In this document: one piece after another, positions 1-7,700 of the stretch
Layout of the letters: each line of letters begins with the position of its first letter
Numbering within the stretch: position 1 is the stretch's first letter
Assembly (NCBI RefSeq): GCF_035982055.1
Contig: NZ_CP108427.1
Span: forward strand, 5,455,001 to 5,519,000
Length of the DNA stretch: 64,000 nucleotides
From: Streptomyces sp. NBC_01288
GTDB taxonomy: Bacteria; Actinomycetota; Actinomycetes; Streptomycetales; Streptomycetaceae
Direction: 5' to 3'
Position numbers and translations under genes: made by a program
Notes under the pieces: generated by a model
What the model was told of the DNA's origin: nothing
Seen by the model: only the letters and a program-made list of their open reading frames with translations
Databases searched by the model: none

Positions 1-201
1 ACGGGCCAGGTCGAGCGCCTGGAGCTGGAGAAGACCCTGAACATGGGCGTCGGCATGATCGCGATCGTCCCGGAGGAGTCCGCGGACGTGGCCCTGGAGA
101 CCCTGGCCGACCGCGGGGTCGAGGCATGGGTCGCCGGCGAGATCACCGAGCGCGGCGACCACGCGACGGGCGCGGAGCTGGTCGGCACGTATTCGATCTA
201 G
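1..201 (+). CDS. purM: AIR synthase (phosphoribosylformylglycinamidine cyclo-ligase), C-terminal end
   Basis: The window opens inside this gene; the last 66 residues and a TAG stop are present. The tail has the PurM C-terminal pattern: a Met-Gly-Val-Gly-Met segment after Leu-Glu-Lys-Thr-Leu-Asn, then a Gly-Val-Glu-Ala-Trp-Val-Ala-Gly-Glu-Ile strand. PurM is the cytosolic enzyme that closes the imidazole ring of FGAM with ATP to give AIR in de novo purine synthesis. It is followed by a strong hairpin shared with the convergent DUF3073 gene. Only the C-terminus is visible, so the call rests on this segment and on the neighbouring genes. Confidence 0.85.
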   Translation, partial: TGQVERLELEKTLNMGVGMIAIVPEESADVALETLADRGVEAWVAGEITERGDHATGAELVGTYSI

Positions 202-231
202 AAGCTCCAGCCTGATGAACGGCAGCACAAA

Positions 232-263
232 ACCCGGTCCGGCGGTGTAGCCCCGGACCGGGT
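232..263. terminator. Bidirectional terminator between purM and DUF3073 gene
   Basis: A perfect 11-bp inverted repeat (ACCCGGTCCGG and its complement) with a 10-nt loop lies between two convergent genes. It has an A-run on its left flank and no strong T-tract on the right, as is common for Streptomyces terminators. Confidence 0.7.
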
Positions 264-316
264 GAGGTGCAGTTGTTCCGGAAATGGCGGAAACTGCTGC
301 GAGGGACGCTGTTGCG

Positions 317-574
317 TTACGCGCCGCGACGTTGCGACTGGGGACCGGACTCGTCGTCCTCGTCCTCGTCGTCGTCGTTATAGAGATCCGCGTACTGAGC
401 GTACGGGTCGTCTTCTTCCTCGTCGTCGTCCTCGAACGGCTCGCCATTCGGCGGCTGGCTCGAAGTCGAAGCGCCCAGCTCATTGGCCAGACGCGAGAGG
501 TCAGTCCCGCCGCTGCTGTACTTCAGCTGGCGGGCGACCTTCGTCTGCTTGGCCTTTGCCCGGCCGCGCCCCAT
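317..574 (-). CDS. DUF3073 family small acidic-tailed protein
   Basis: An 85-residue protein of unknown function conserved in actinobacteria. It starts Met-Gly-Arg-Gly-Arg-Ala-Lys-Ala-Lys-Gln-Thr-Lys-Val-Ala-Arg, the signature of DUF3073, with a Leu-Lys-Tyr-Ser/Leu-Ala-Glu-Leu block after it. The C-terminal third is a run of Asp and Glu broken by Tyr, so the protein has a basic head and an acidic tail. The ATG at 574 was chosen over an upstream in-frame extension because it has a GAGGGGGT ribosome site and fits the family start. It converges with purM and lies downstream of vdh on the same strand, separated by about 300 bp, so it probably has its own promoter. The charge layout suggests nucleic-acid or protein binding, but this is a guess. 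Confidence 0.85.
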   Translation of the reverse strand: MGRGRAKAKQTKVARQLKYSSGGTDLSRLANELGASTSSQPPNGEPFEDDDEEEDDPYAQYADLYNDDDEDEDDESGPQSQRRGA

Positions 575-802
575 GGCTCGACCCCCTCGGATACGGGGCT
601 CCGTGGCCCCAGAGTCTTGACACGCGTTCATGATCTGGAACGGACTCTCCGTGGAGAGACCGGTCCGTAGGGCTTCCACGGTACCTGAGCCCGCGCCCAT
701 ACGGTACGTCGCCCGCAGCACGTGCCGGGCTCCAGGACCCGCGAGGTGCCCTGTACTCGCTGGTCAACCGCGATTTTAACCACTTCTTGGCAGGCGACCC
801 GC

Positions 803-834
803 CGACGAACGTGAGAGTTCTCTCTAAGTCGTCG
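803..834 (-). terminator. Hairpin downstream of vdh
   Basis: A nested symmetric structure lies 44 bp past the vdh stop: outer arms CGACGA/TCGTCG, a 4x4 internal loop, inner arms GAGAG/CTCTC and a 2-nt loop. There is no T-tract. It is the only notable structure in the 303-bp gap 575-877, which otherwise must hold the DUF3073 promoter; I could not pick a convincing -10/-35 pair there. Confidence 0.4.
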
Positions 835-877
835 CCGACGGGTACCGAAGACGCCTGCCGAGCGGCTTACCGGAACC

Positions 878-1972
878 TCAGCGTCCGCGTGCGCCGGCCG
901 CCTCGTGCATCCGCTGCTCGGCGATCCGGTCGGCCGCGGCGGCCGGCGGAATACCGTCTTCCTTCGCACGTGCGAATATTGCCAGCGTGGTGTCGAAGAT
1001 CCTCGCGGCCTTCGCCTTGCACCGCTCGAAGTCGAACCCGTGCAGCTCGTCGGCCACCTGGATCACGCCACCGGCGTTCACCACGTAGTCCGGCGCGTAG
1101 AGGATCCCGCGGTCGGCGAGGTCCTTCTCGACGCCCGGGTGCTCCAGCTGGTTGTTGGCCGCGCCGCACACCACCGTGGCGGTCAGCACCGGCACGGTCG
1201 CGTCGTTCAGGGCGCCGCCGAGCGCGCAGGGGGCGTAGATGTCGAGCCCCTCGACCCGGATCAGCGCCTCCGTGTCCGCGACGGCCGTCACGCCCGTCGG
1301 GTGCTTGTCGAGGATCCGGCGTACGGACTCCTCGCGCACGTCCGTGATCACGACCTCGGCGCCCTCGTCCCGCAGGTGCTCCACCAGGTGGTGCCCGACC
1401 TTGCCGACGCCCGCGATGCCGACCGTACGGCCGCGCAGCGACGGGTCGCCCCACAGGTGCCGGGCGCTCGCCCGCATCCCCTGGAAGACACCGAAGGCGG
1501 TCAGCACGGAGGAGTCGCCGGCGCCGCCGTTCTCGGGGGAGCGTCCGGTCGTCCAGCGGCACTCGCGCGCCACGACGTCCATGTCGGCGACATACGTGCC
1601 GACGTCGCACGCGGTGACGTAGCGCCCGCCGAGCGAGGCCACGAACCGGCCGTAGGCGAGCAGCAGTTCCTCGGTCTTGTCGCGCTCCGGGTCACCGATG
1701 ATCACGGCCTTGCCGCCGCCGTGGTCCAGACCGGCCATGGCGTTCTTGTACGACATCCCGCGGGCGAGGTTGAGCGCGTCGGCGACGGCCTCCTCCTCGC
1801 TCGCGTACGGGTAGAAGCGCGTACCGCCCAGGGCGGGGCCCAGGGCGGTGTTGTGGATGGCGATGACGGCCTTGAGGCCGCTGGCCCGGTCCTGACAGAG
1901 CACGACTTGCTCATGACCGCCCTGGTCGGAGTGGAACAGGGTGTGCAGGACGCCGTTGTCTACGTCGGTCAC
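878..1972 (-). CDS. vdh: Valine (branched-chain amino acid) dehydrogenase
   Basis: A 364-residue member of the Glu/Leu/Phe/Val dehydrogenase family. It oxidatively deaminates valine and related amino acids to 2-oxoacids with NAD+ in the cytosol, supplying nitrogen and branched acyl-CoA precursors. The catalytic Lys lies in the Asp-His-Gly-Gly-Gly-Lys motif near residue 88, after the Pro-Ala-Leu-Gly-Gly-Thr-Arg loop. A Rossmann motif Gly-Val-Gly-Lys-Val-Gly sits near residue 180. The GTG start at 1972 is preceded by AGGAG at 8 nt and gives the usual length for Streptomyces Vdh; an upstream ATG would add 40 residues that do not look like the family. It is divergent from the hypothetical gene at 2196. 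Regulation by an Lrp/AsnC-type factor is plausible for this family, but no clear site was seen. Confidence 0.93.
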   Translation of the reverse strand: MTDVDNGVLHTLFHSDQGGHEQVVLCQDRASGLKAVIAIHNTALGPALGGTRFYPYASEEEAVADALNLARGMSYKNAMAGLDHGGGKAVIIGDPERDKTEELLLAYGRFVASLGGRYVTACDVGTYVADMDVVARECRWTTGRSPENGGAGDSSVLTAFGVFQGMRASARHLWGDPSLRGRTVGIAGVGKVGHHLVEHLRDEGAEVVITDVREESVRRILDKHPTGVTAVADTEALIRVEGLDIYAPCALGGALNDATVPVLTATVVCGAANNQLEHPGVEKDLADRGILYAPDYVVNAGGVIQVADELHGFDFERCKAKAARIFDTTLAIFARAKEDGIPPAAAADRIAEQRMHEAAGARGR

Positions 1973-2195
1973 GGTGGTGACTCCTGGGTAAGTGGCGGCG
2001 GTTGGAGACAGGCTCCCGTAGGGGTGGCGGGTACCTGTCGCATGAGCGTAGAGCCTGCGTCGGGCCGCCATCCGTGCAGTGTTCAGGATCACCTACCGAA
2101 GGGGGGTGTCCGTGCGACGATTTGCATAGTTTTCCCGCGCGTTCGTGAGCGGGTTCCGGAGGTTTTCCCGACGGTCGGCGGGGGAGGGAGCAGGC

Positions 2196-3041
2196 GTGCC
2201 CAAGAAGGTGTCCTCGGTGATCGTCCCGTACGCGACCTATCTGCGCGTCTACGAGCCGCTGGCCGCCTTCCCCGAGCCCGAGCGCGGCCACTGGACGCGC
2301 TACGCCCGCCGCCCCGACCGCCCGTCCTACCAGGACGAACTGCGCCGCGCGCTGGCCGACTTGCTGCCCACCCCGCCCATCCCGGTGCCGGTGCACGAGA
2401 GCGCCGACGCCTTCGTGGTGGAGGTCGACGGCGTGGTCTGCGTCTGCCCCTGGCGCACCCGGCTGCGCGGCTGGCAGGCCCTGGGAGACCTCGCGGAGGA
2501 GCTTCCGCCGCCGGTCCTGGACGCCGTACTGCCGCCGCTCGTACGGGATCAGGCCACGCAGGACTACGAGCGCTGGCTGGCCCGGAACCCGGACGCCCGC
2601 CCGTGGATCCGGACGGCGACCTGGCAGGTGCCGCTGAACTGGTTCGTGCTCGTCGGTGACGAGGAGCGGCGCTACGACCAGGCCGCCGGGGACGTGCCGC
2701 CGATGCTGCGGTACCGGACGCCGATGGTGCAGGCGCGGCGGCGGGTGGCGCGGGCGCTGCGGGCCCTGAAGGACGCGATGGACGACGGGCCGCTGATCGA
2801 GGGTCTGGTGGACGTGGGGCGCTGGCTGGAGGAGTTCCATCCGCGGTCCCTGGTCGAGCTGGACTACGGCGGGCTCGTGCACGTCCTGCCGGCCGGCGAG
2901 CTGGAGGACGACCACTCGGCGGCGGACGTGGCCGCCGGCATCGAGGCGCTGCGGACCGGGGACGGGGCGGCGGCGGGCGAGGCGTACGGGCGGCTCGTGG
3001 AGCGCTGGCGGTCGGTCAGGGACCGGCGCTCGGCGAACTGA
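2196..3041 (+). CDS. Conserved Streptomyces hypothetical protein between vdh and bldC
   Basis: A 281-residue soluble protein with no signal peptide or membrane segment. I recognise no enzymatic motif. It is rich in Arg, Trp, Asp and Glu, with a Trp-Arg-Thr-Arg-Leu-Arg-Gly-Trp segment near residue 90 and a Leu-Asn-Trp-Phe-Val-Leu strand near residue 150. The GTG at 2196 was preferred over the ATG at 2145 because of the GGGAGGG ribosome site 6-12 nt upstream and the start Val-Pro-Lys-Lys-Val-Ser-Ser-Val-Ile-Val-Pro-Tyr. From memory, a protein of this kind occupies the same slot between vdh and bldC in S. coelicolor. It is divergently transcribed from vdh and separated from bldC by about 540 bp, so it is not obviously co-transcribed with bldC. 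Function unknown. Confidence 0.75.
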   Translation: MPKKVSSVIVPYATYLRVYEPLAAFPEPERGHWTRYARRPDRPSYQDELRRALADLLPTPPIPVPVHESADAFVVEVDGVVCVCPWRTRLRGWQALGDLAEELPPPVLDAVLPPLVRDQATQDYERWLARNPDARPWIRTATWQVPLNWFVLVGDEERRYDQAAGDVPPMLRYRTPMVQARRRVARALRALKDAMDDGPLIEGLVDVGRWLEEFHPRSLVELDYGGLVHVLPAGELEDDHSAADVAAGIEALRTGDGAAAGEAYGRLVERWRSVRDRRSAN

Positions 3042-3327
3042 CGCGGAGCCGGGCGGGGACGGACACGGGCCGGCTCGCCTTCGAACGTGGCTGACATCTT
3101 CGAACAGATGCGCATAGGATTCTTACGGTTCGTCAACACGGGACGTAGGTCCCGATCCGGACGTTTGATGCCAAGCGTGACGGACCGCACGTGCAGATGC
3201 CTTGCGCCGCTTGCCCCTCCTCATGCCAAAATAGGACAAGGAGTCCGGGGAGGACTCCATCCGTCATGCTTTGGGCGGAATCTCGGCATTGCGCGCTTTG
3301 GGGGGTCTGGATGACTCCTGATCGCCC

Positions 3328-3358
3328 CTGTGACTGATCGTCACAGTGGTGTGACTGT
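3328..3358. promoter_or_regulatory. Overlapping TGTGAC/GTCACA inverted repeats upstream of bldC
   Basis: CTGTGAC and GTCACAG face each other across a 5-nt spacer (3328-3346). The right arm also pairs with a third element, TGTGAC at 3350-3355, across 4 nt. GTGACTG is also a 21-bp-spaced direct repeat. The cluster is about 230 bp before the bldC ATG in the 540-bp gap 3042-3585. It is not the Streptomyces Crp spacing as I know it. It looks like an operator, protein unknown. Confidence 0.4.
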
Positions 3359-3547
3359 CCGCTATGGCATGGTCCATCGGCTTCCGTCGCTGATGGACAC
3401 CTGGGAGGGCAATTCCATCGGTTTGGCCTACGCGGTTGGACAGATGGTGTAGTTGTAGTGCCGAGGACAAGCCGTTCGTCCTATAACCGACTCGACCCGC
3501 ACACGCCATTTCGGGCAACGCGGGTCAAGGTGCAGAATTTAGAGGAA

Positions 3548-3569
3548 AGAACCGAGAAGGTTCGGTTCT
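3548..3569 (+). promoter_or_regulatory. bldC 5'-leader hairpin next to the ribosome site
   Basis: AGAACCG and CGGTTCT form a perfect 7-bp stem with an 8-nt loop. It ends 3 nt before the GAGGAGG ribosome site (3573-3579) of bldC. It may affect translation initiation or mRNA stability. Confidence 0.4.
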
Positions 3570-3585
3570 CCCGAGGAGGCCGCTC

Positions 3586-3792
3586 ATGACCGCTCGCACC
3601 CCTGATGCCGAGCCGCTGCTGACCCCGGCTGAGGTCGCCACGATGTTCCGTGTGGACCCCAAGACGGTCACGCGGTGGGCGAAGGCCGGCAAGCTCACTT
3701 CGATTCGCACGCTCGGCGGACACCGCCGTTACCGCGAGGCGGAGGTCCGTGCCCTGCTCGCGGGCATCCCGCAGCAGCGCACGGAAGCCTGA
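3586..3792 (+). CDS. bldC: Developmental DNA-binding protein BldC (MerR-like)
   Basis: A 68-residue protein that is essentially a single MerR-type winged helix-turn-helix: Leu-Thr-Pro-Ala-Glu-Val-Ala followed by Val-Asp-Pro-Lys-Thr-Val-Thr-Arg-Trp-Ala-Lys-Ala-Gly and the wing Gly-Gly-His-Arg-Arg-Tyr-Arg. This is the known BldC sequence type. BldC binds DNA cooperatively as head-to-tail oligomers on direct repeats and delays entry into sporulation, controlling many developmental and metabolic genes. The ATG at 3586 has a strong GAGGAGG site. The gene is monocistronic, with a long leader and its own strong terminator downstream. Confidence 0.97.
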   Translation: MTARTPDAEPLLTPAEVATMFRVDPKTVTRWAKAGKLTSIRTLGGHRRYREAEVRALLAGIPQQRTEA

Positions 3793-3927
3793 CCAACTGA
3801 ATAAGGGCACAGGGCCGGCCCCCCAGCCGGTCGTGGTGCCCGACATCACAGCTCCAAGCGACGCGGGTTCTGCCCCAACAGGGCCCACGCCCAACGCTTT
3901 TGAAGCAACTGAACAGGGTGCGTCGTA

Positions 3928-3967
3928 GATCGCGCTGGACTCCGCCGGGTCCAGCGCGATCTTTTTT
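3928..3967 (+). terminator. Rho-independent terminator after bldC
   Basis: A perfect 13-bp stem (GATCGCGCTGGAC and complement, loop TCCGCCGG) is followed by six T residues. It is one of the few textbook terminators in the window. It lies 135 bp past the bldC stop, between convergent genes. Confidence 0.92.
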
Positions 3968-4083
3968 GTGCCTGGTCGTGGGTCCGTGCGCGGCCGACAG
4001 GCCCTGAGCGCGGGGTCCTGTGAGGGACCTTGTCGGAGTCTGGGGAGGGCTGTCGGATCTCCTGTGCACGATCCTTCGTAGGG

Positions 4084-4095
4084 GTGCAATTGCAC
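4084..4095. promoter_or_regulatory. 12-bp perfect palindrome in an AT-rich intergenic patch
   Basis: GTGCAATTGCAC is a perfect palindrome followed by ATATTAAATTGACC, strikingly AT-rich for this genome. It lies in the gap between the bldC terminator and the 3' end of the convergent DUF6274 gene, so no promoter is expected there. No annotated gene explains it. Confidence 0.3.
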
Positions 4096-4203
4096 ATATT
4101 AAATTGACCAGTTGTAGGTGAGTCGTAAGTTCCGACGTTTCAAAAACTTATGCGGTGACACCCGTCACATGCCGGATGGCTTGTTGCCTCTGACCTATGT
4201 GCG

Positions 4204-4380
4204 CTAGGACGTTCCACTCTCCGGGTCGTCCTGCGGCTCCGGCGCCGGCGGGGCGTCCATGGCCAGCCGCAGCAGGCGGTGGCAGATCGAGCAGTGCCGG
4301 GTCACATGGCGGTAGGAGCTGGCGGCCGACAGGTGCGCACGGAGCAGCGCCCGCGTCTCGTGCCTGACCGAAGCCGCCAT
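4204..4380 (-). CDS. DUF6274-like small protein with His/Cys cluster
   Basis: A 58-residue protein. The start Met-Ala-Ala-Ser-Val-Arg-His-Glu-Thr-Arg-Ala-Leu-Leu-Arg-Ala-His fits what I recall of the Streptomyces DUF6274 family. It holds a compact His-Cys-Ser-Ile-Cys-His motif with further His residues upstream, a likely metal (zinc) site. The tail is Pro/Glu/Asp-rich. The ATG at 4380 has GGAGG upstream; an in-frame extension to 4485 has no support. It converges with bldC and lies downstream of tRNA-Asp and hrpA on the same strand. Function unknown; a small zinc-ribbon adaptor or DNA-binding role is a guess. Confidence 0.75.
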   Translation of the reverse strand: MAASVRHETRALLRAHLSAASSYRHVTRHCSICHRLLRLAMDAPPAPEPQDDPESGTS

Positions 4381-4486
4381 GTGCCACCTCCAGTGGCCCT
4401 GTGCGGAACGGGGCCTGGTTTCTGGGTACCTGGCGGGTGCGGCGGCGTCAAGGGAGTCGTAGCAGCCACGAGGGCGACGACACACA

Positions 4487-4518
4487 CGAAAGCCCGGGTC
4501 CGAAGACCCGGGCTTTCG
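4487..4518 (-). terminator. Terminator downstream of tRNA-Asp
   Basis: A perfect 14-bp stem (CGAAAGCCCGGGTC and complement) with loop CGAA lies 12 bp after the tRNA 3' end in the transcribed direction. The hairpin after tRNA-Phe at 9178 shares the same CGAAAGCCC base. Confidence 0.8.
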
Positions 4519-4530
4519 TTTGATCTATTG

Positions 4531-4605
4531 CGGTCCTGACGGGATTTGAACCCGCGGCCTCCACCTTGACAGGGTGGCGAGCACTCCAAGCTGCTCCACA
4601 GGACC
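4531..4605 (-). tRNA. tRNA-Asp (GUC), copy 1
   Basis: A 75-nt cloverleaf. The acceptor GGTCCTG pairs with CAGGACC and the discriminator is G. The anticodon loop CTGTCAA gives GTC, and the T-arm has GGTTCAAAT. No CCA is encoded. It is identical over its whole length to the copy at 9316-9390. Confidence 0.96.
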
Positions 4606-4700
4606 TTGATTCGCGGCACTTGATGGTGCGTTGTGCCGCGAGATGAGACTGTACAGGAGGCGGGCCCGCCTGGTCGAACTCACTCGGTGTGCAGGCGTTG

Positions 4701-7700
4701 TTACGGTGCGGCCGCGTCGATCGCCTTCACGATCCGCTTGTCGGAGACGGGGTACGCCGTGCCCAGCGCGTGGGCGAAATAGCTGACCCGGAGCTCCTCG
4801 ATCATCCAGCGGATGTCCCGGACGGAGGACGGAACCGGGCGGCCCTGCGGGAGTTGCTCCAGGAGCCACGCGTACTCGTCCTGCATCTCGTGGACCTTCT
4901 CCATGCGGGTCGTGTCCCGCTGGACCCCCGTCGGCATCTGCTGGAGGCGGCGGTCGGCGGCCACCATGTAGCGCATCAGGTCGGGCAGGCGTCGTATGCC
5001 CGTCGCCGTGACGAAGCCCGGCTTCACGAGGGCGTCCAACTGGGCGCGTACGTCCGCGAGGTTGGGGAGGAGCGCGGGGCTGTGTGCCGCCTTCAGGCGG
5101 CGCTCACAGGCCTGCCAGGCGGCCAGCACCTGTTGGACCTGGTCGACCGCCCGGACCGTCGTGTCGACGATCTCGGCGCGCACCTTCTCGTAGAGCTTCC
5201 GGTACGACTCCTCGTCCCACGCCGGGCCGCCGAAGTCGCCGATCAGCTTGTCCGCCGCCGCCAGCGCGCAGTCGTCGAACAGTGCCTGGATCGAACCGTG
5301 CGGGTTCGCGGACAGGGCCAGCTTCTGCGCGTTCGTGAGCTTCTCGGACGCGAACTTCGCCGGATTCACCGGGATGTTGCGCACGATGAGCCGGCGCGTG
5401 CCCTTCCACATCGCCTCCGCCTGCTCCTCCTCCGTGTCGAAGAGCCGTACGGAGACGGTGTCGCCGTCGTCGACCAGCGCGGGGTACGCCTTTACCGGCT
5501 GGCCGGCCCGACGGGTCTCGAAGACGCGGGTGAGGGAGCCGATCGTCCAGTCGGTGAGGCCCTTGCGTTCCAGGGACTCGCCGCCCTCGCGCTCGGCCGT
5601 CGCCGCGGCCGCCTGTGAGATGGCCTGGCGCGCCTTCGGCTTCAGGCGGACCTTCAGCGCCTCCAGGTCCTTGTCCTCGGCGATCCTGCGGCGCCGCTCG
5701 TCCACGATCCGGAAGGTGATGAGCAGGTGGTCCGGGACCTTCGACCAGTCGAAGTCGTCGGCGGTGAAGGGGACTCCGACCATGCGCTTCAACTCGCGGG
5801 CCATGGTGGTGGGGAGGGGTTCCTGGAGGGGGACCGCTGCCGCCAGGAAGCGTTGGGCGAAGTTCGGGGCCGGGACGTAGTTGCGGCGGATCGGCTTCGG
5901 GAGGGAGCGGATCAGTTCCGTCACCACCTCTTCCCGCAACCCGGGGATCTGCCAGTCGAAGCCCTCGTCCGTGACCTGGTTCAGGACCTGGAGCGGGATG
6001 TGGACCGTGACACCGTCCGCGTCCGCGCCCGGCTCGAACTGGTACGTCACCCGGAACTTGAGCCGTCCCTGATGCCAGGAGTCCGGATAGTCGTCCTTGC
6101 TGATGTCTCCCGCGCGCTCGTTGATGAGCATCGAGCGCTCGAAGTCGAGGAGTTCGGGCTCCTCATGGTGCTTGTGCTTCCACCAGGAGTCGAAGTGGGC
6201 GCCGGACACGACGTGTTCGGGCACCCGCTGGTCGTAGAAGTCGTAGAGCGTCTCGTCGTCGACCAGGATGTCCCGGCGGCGGGCGCGATGCTCCAACTCC
6301 TCGACCTCGGTGAGGAGTCTGCGGTTGTCGGCGAAGAACTTGTGGTGCGTGCGCCAGTCGCCCTCGACCAGCGCGTTGCGGATGAACAGCTCGCGGGACG
6401 CCTCCGGGTCGATGCGGCCGTAGTTCACCTTGCGCTGGGCGATGATCGGGACGCCGTAGAGCGTGACCTTCTCGAAGGCCATCACGGCCGCCTGGTCCTT
6501 CTCCCAGTGCGGTTCGCTGTACGTCCGCTTGAGGAGGTGGCCGGCGAGCGGCTCGACCCACTCGGGCTCGATCTTGGCGTTGACGCGGGCCCAGAGGCGT
6601 GACGTCTCCACCAGTTCCGCCGACATGACGAAACGCGGGGTCTTCTTGAAGAGCGCCGAACCCGGGAAGATCGCGAACTTGGCGCTGCGGGCGCCCAGAT
6701 ACTCGTTCTTCGCTGTGTTTTTCCCACCCTCCCCCCCGGCGTTCTTCACGTCCTTCATGCCGATGTGCGACAGCAGGCCGGCGAGGAGGGAGACGTGGAC
6801 GCTCTGCTCGGCGGCATCCTCCTCGTTGAACTGGATGCCCATCTGCTTTGCCACCGTGCGGAGTTGGCTGTAGATGTCCTGCCACTCACGGATGCGGAGG
6901 AAGTTCAGGTACTCCTGCTTGCACATGCGACGGAACGCGGAGGAGCCGCGTTCCTTCTGCTGCTCGCGGATGTACCGCCACATGTTGAGGAACGCGAGGA
7001 AGTCGCTCGACTCGTCCCGGAAACGGGCGTGTTGCTGGTCCGCCTGCGTCTGCTTGTCCACCGGGCGTTCGCGCGGGTCCTGGATGGAGAGCGCGGCGGC
7101 GATCACCATGACCTCGCGGACACAGCCGTTCTTGTCGGCCTCCAGGACCATGCGGGCCAGGCGTGGGTCCACGGGGAGTTGGGCGAGCTTGCGGCCGGTC
7201 TGTGTGAGGCGGTTGCGCGGGTCCTTCTCGTCCGGGTCCAACGCGCCCAGTTCCTGGAGGAGTTGGACGCCGTCGCGGATGTTGCGGTGGTCCGGCGGGT
7301 CGATGAACGGGAACTTCTCGATCTCACCGAGACCGGCCGCGGTCATCTGAAGGATGACGGAGGCGAGGTTCGTCCGCAGGATCTCGGCGTCCGTGAACTC
7401 CGGACGGGCGAGGAAGTCGTCCTCGGAGTACAGGCGGATGCAGATGCCGTCCGACGTACGGCCACAACGCCCCTTGCGCTGATTGGCACTTGCCTGGCTC
7501 ACCGCCTCGATGGGCAGCCGCTGCACCTTCGTTCGGTGGCTGTAGCGGCTGATGCGGGCGAAGCCGGGGTCGATGACGTACTTGATGCCCGGGACGGTGA
7601 GGGAGGTCTCGGCGACGTTGGTCGCCAGAACGATCCTGCGGCCCGTGTGCTGCTGGAAAACCCGGTGCTGCTCGGCGTGCGAGAGGCGGGCGTAGAGAGG

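Noticed and set aside
3799..3927. Small protein after bldC
   Set aside because: Only a shadow frame without ribosome site, ending in the terminator.
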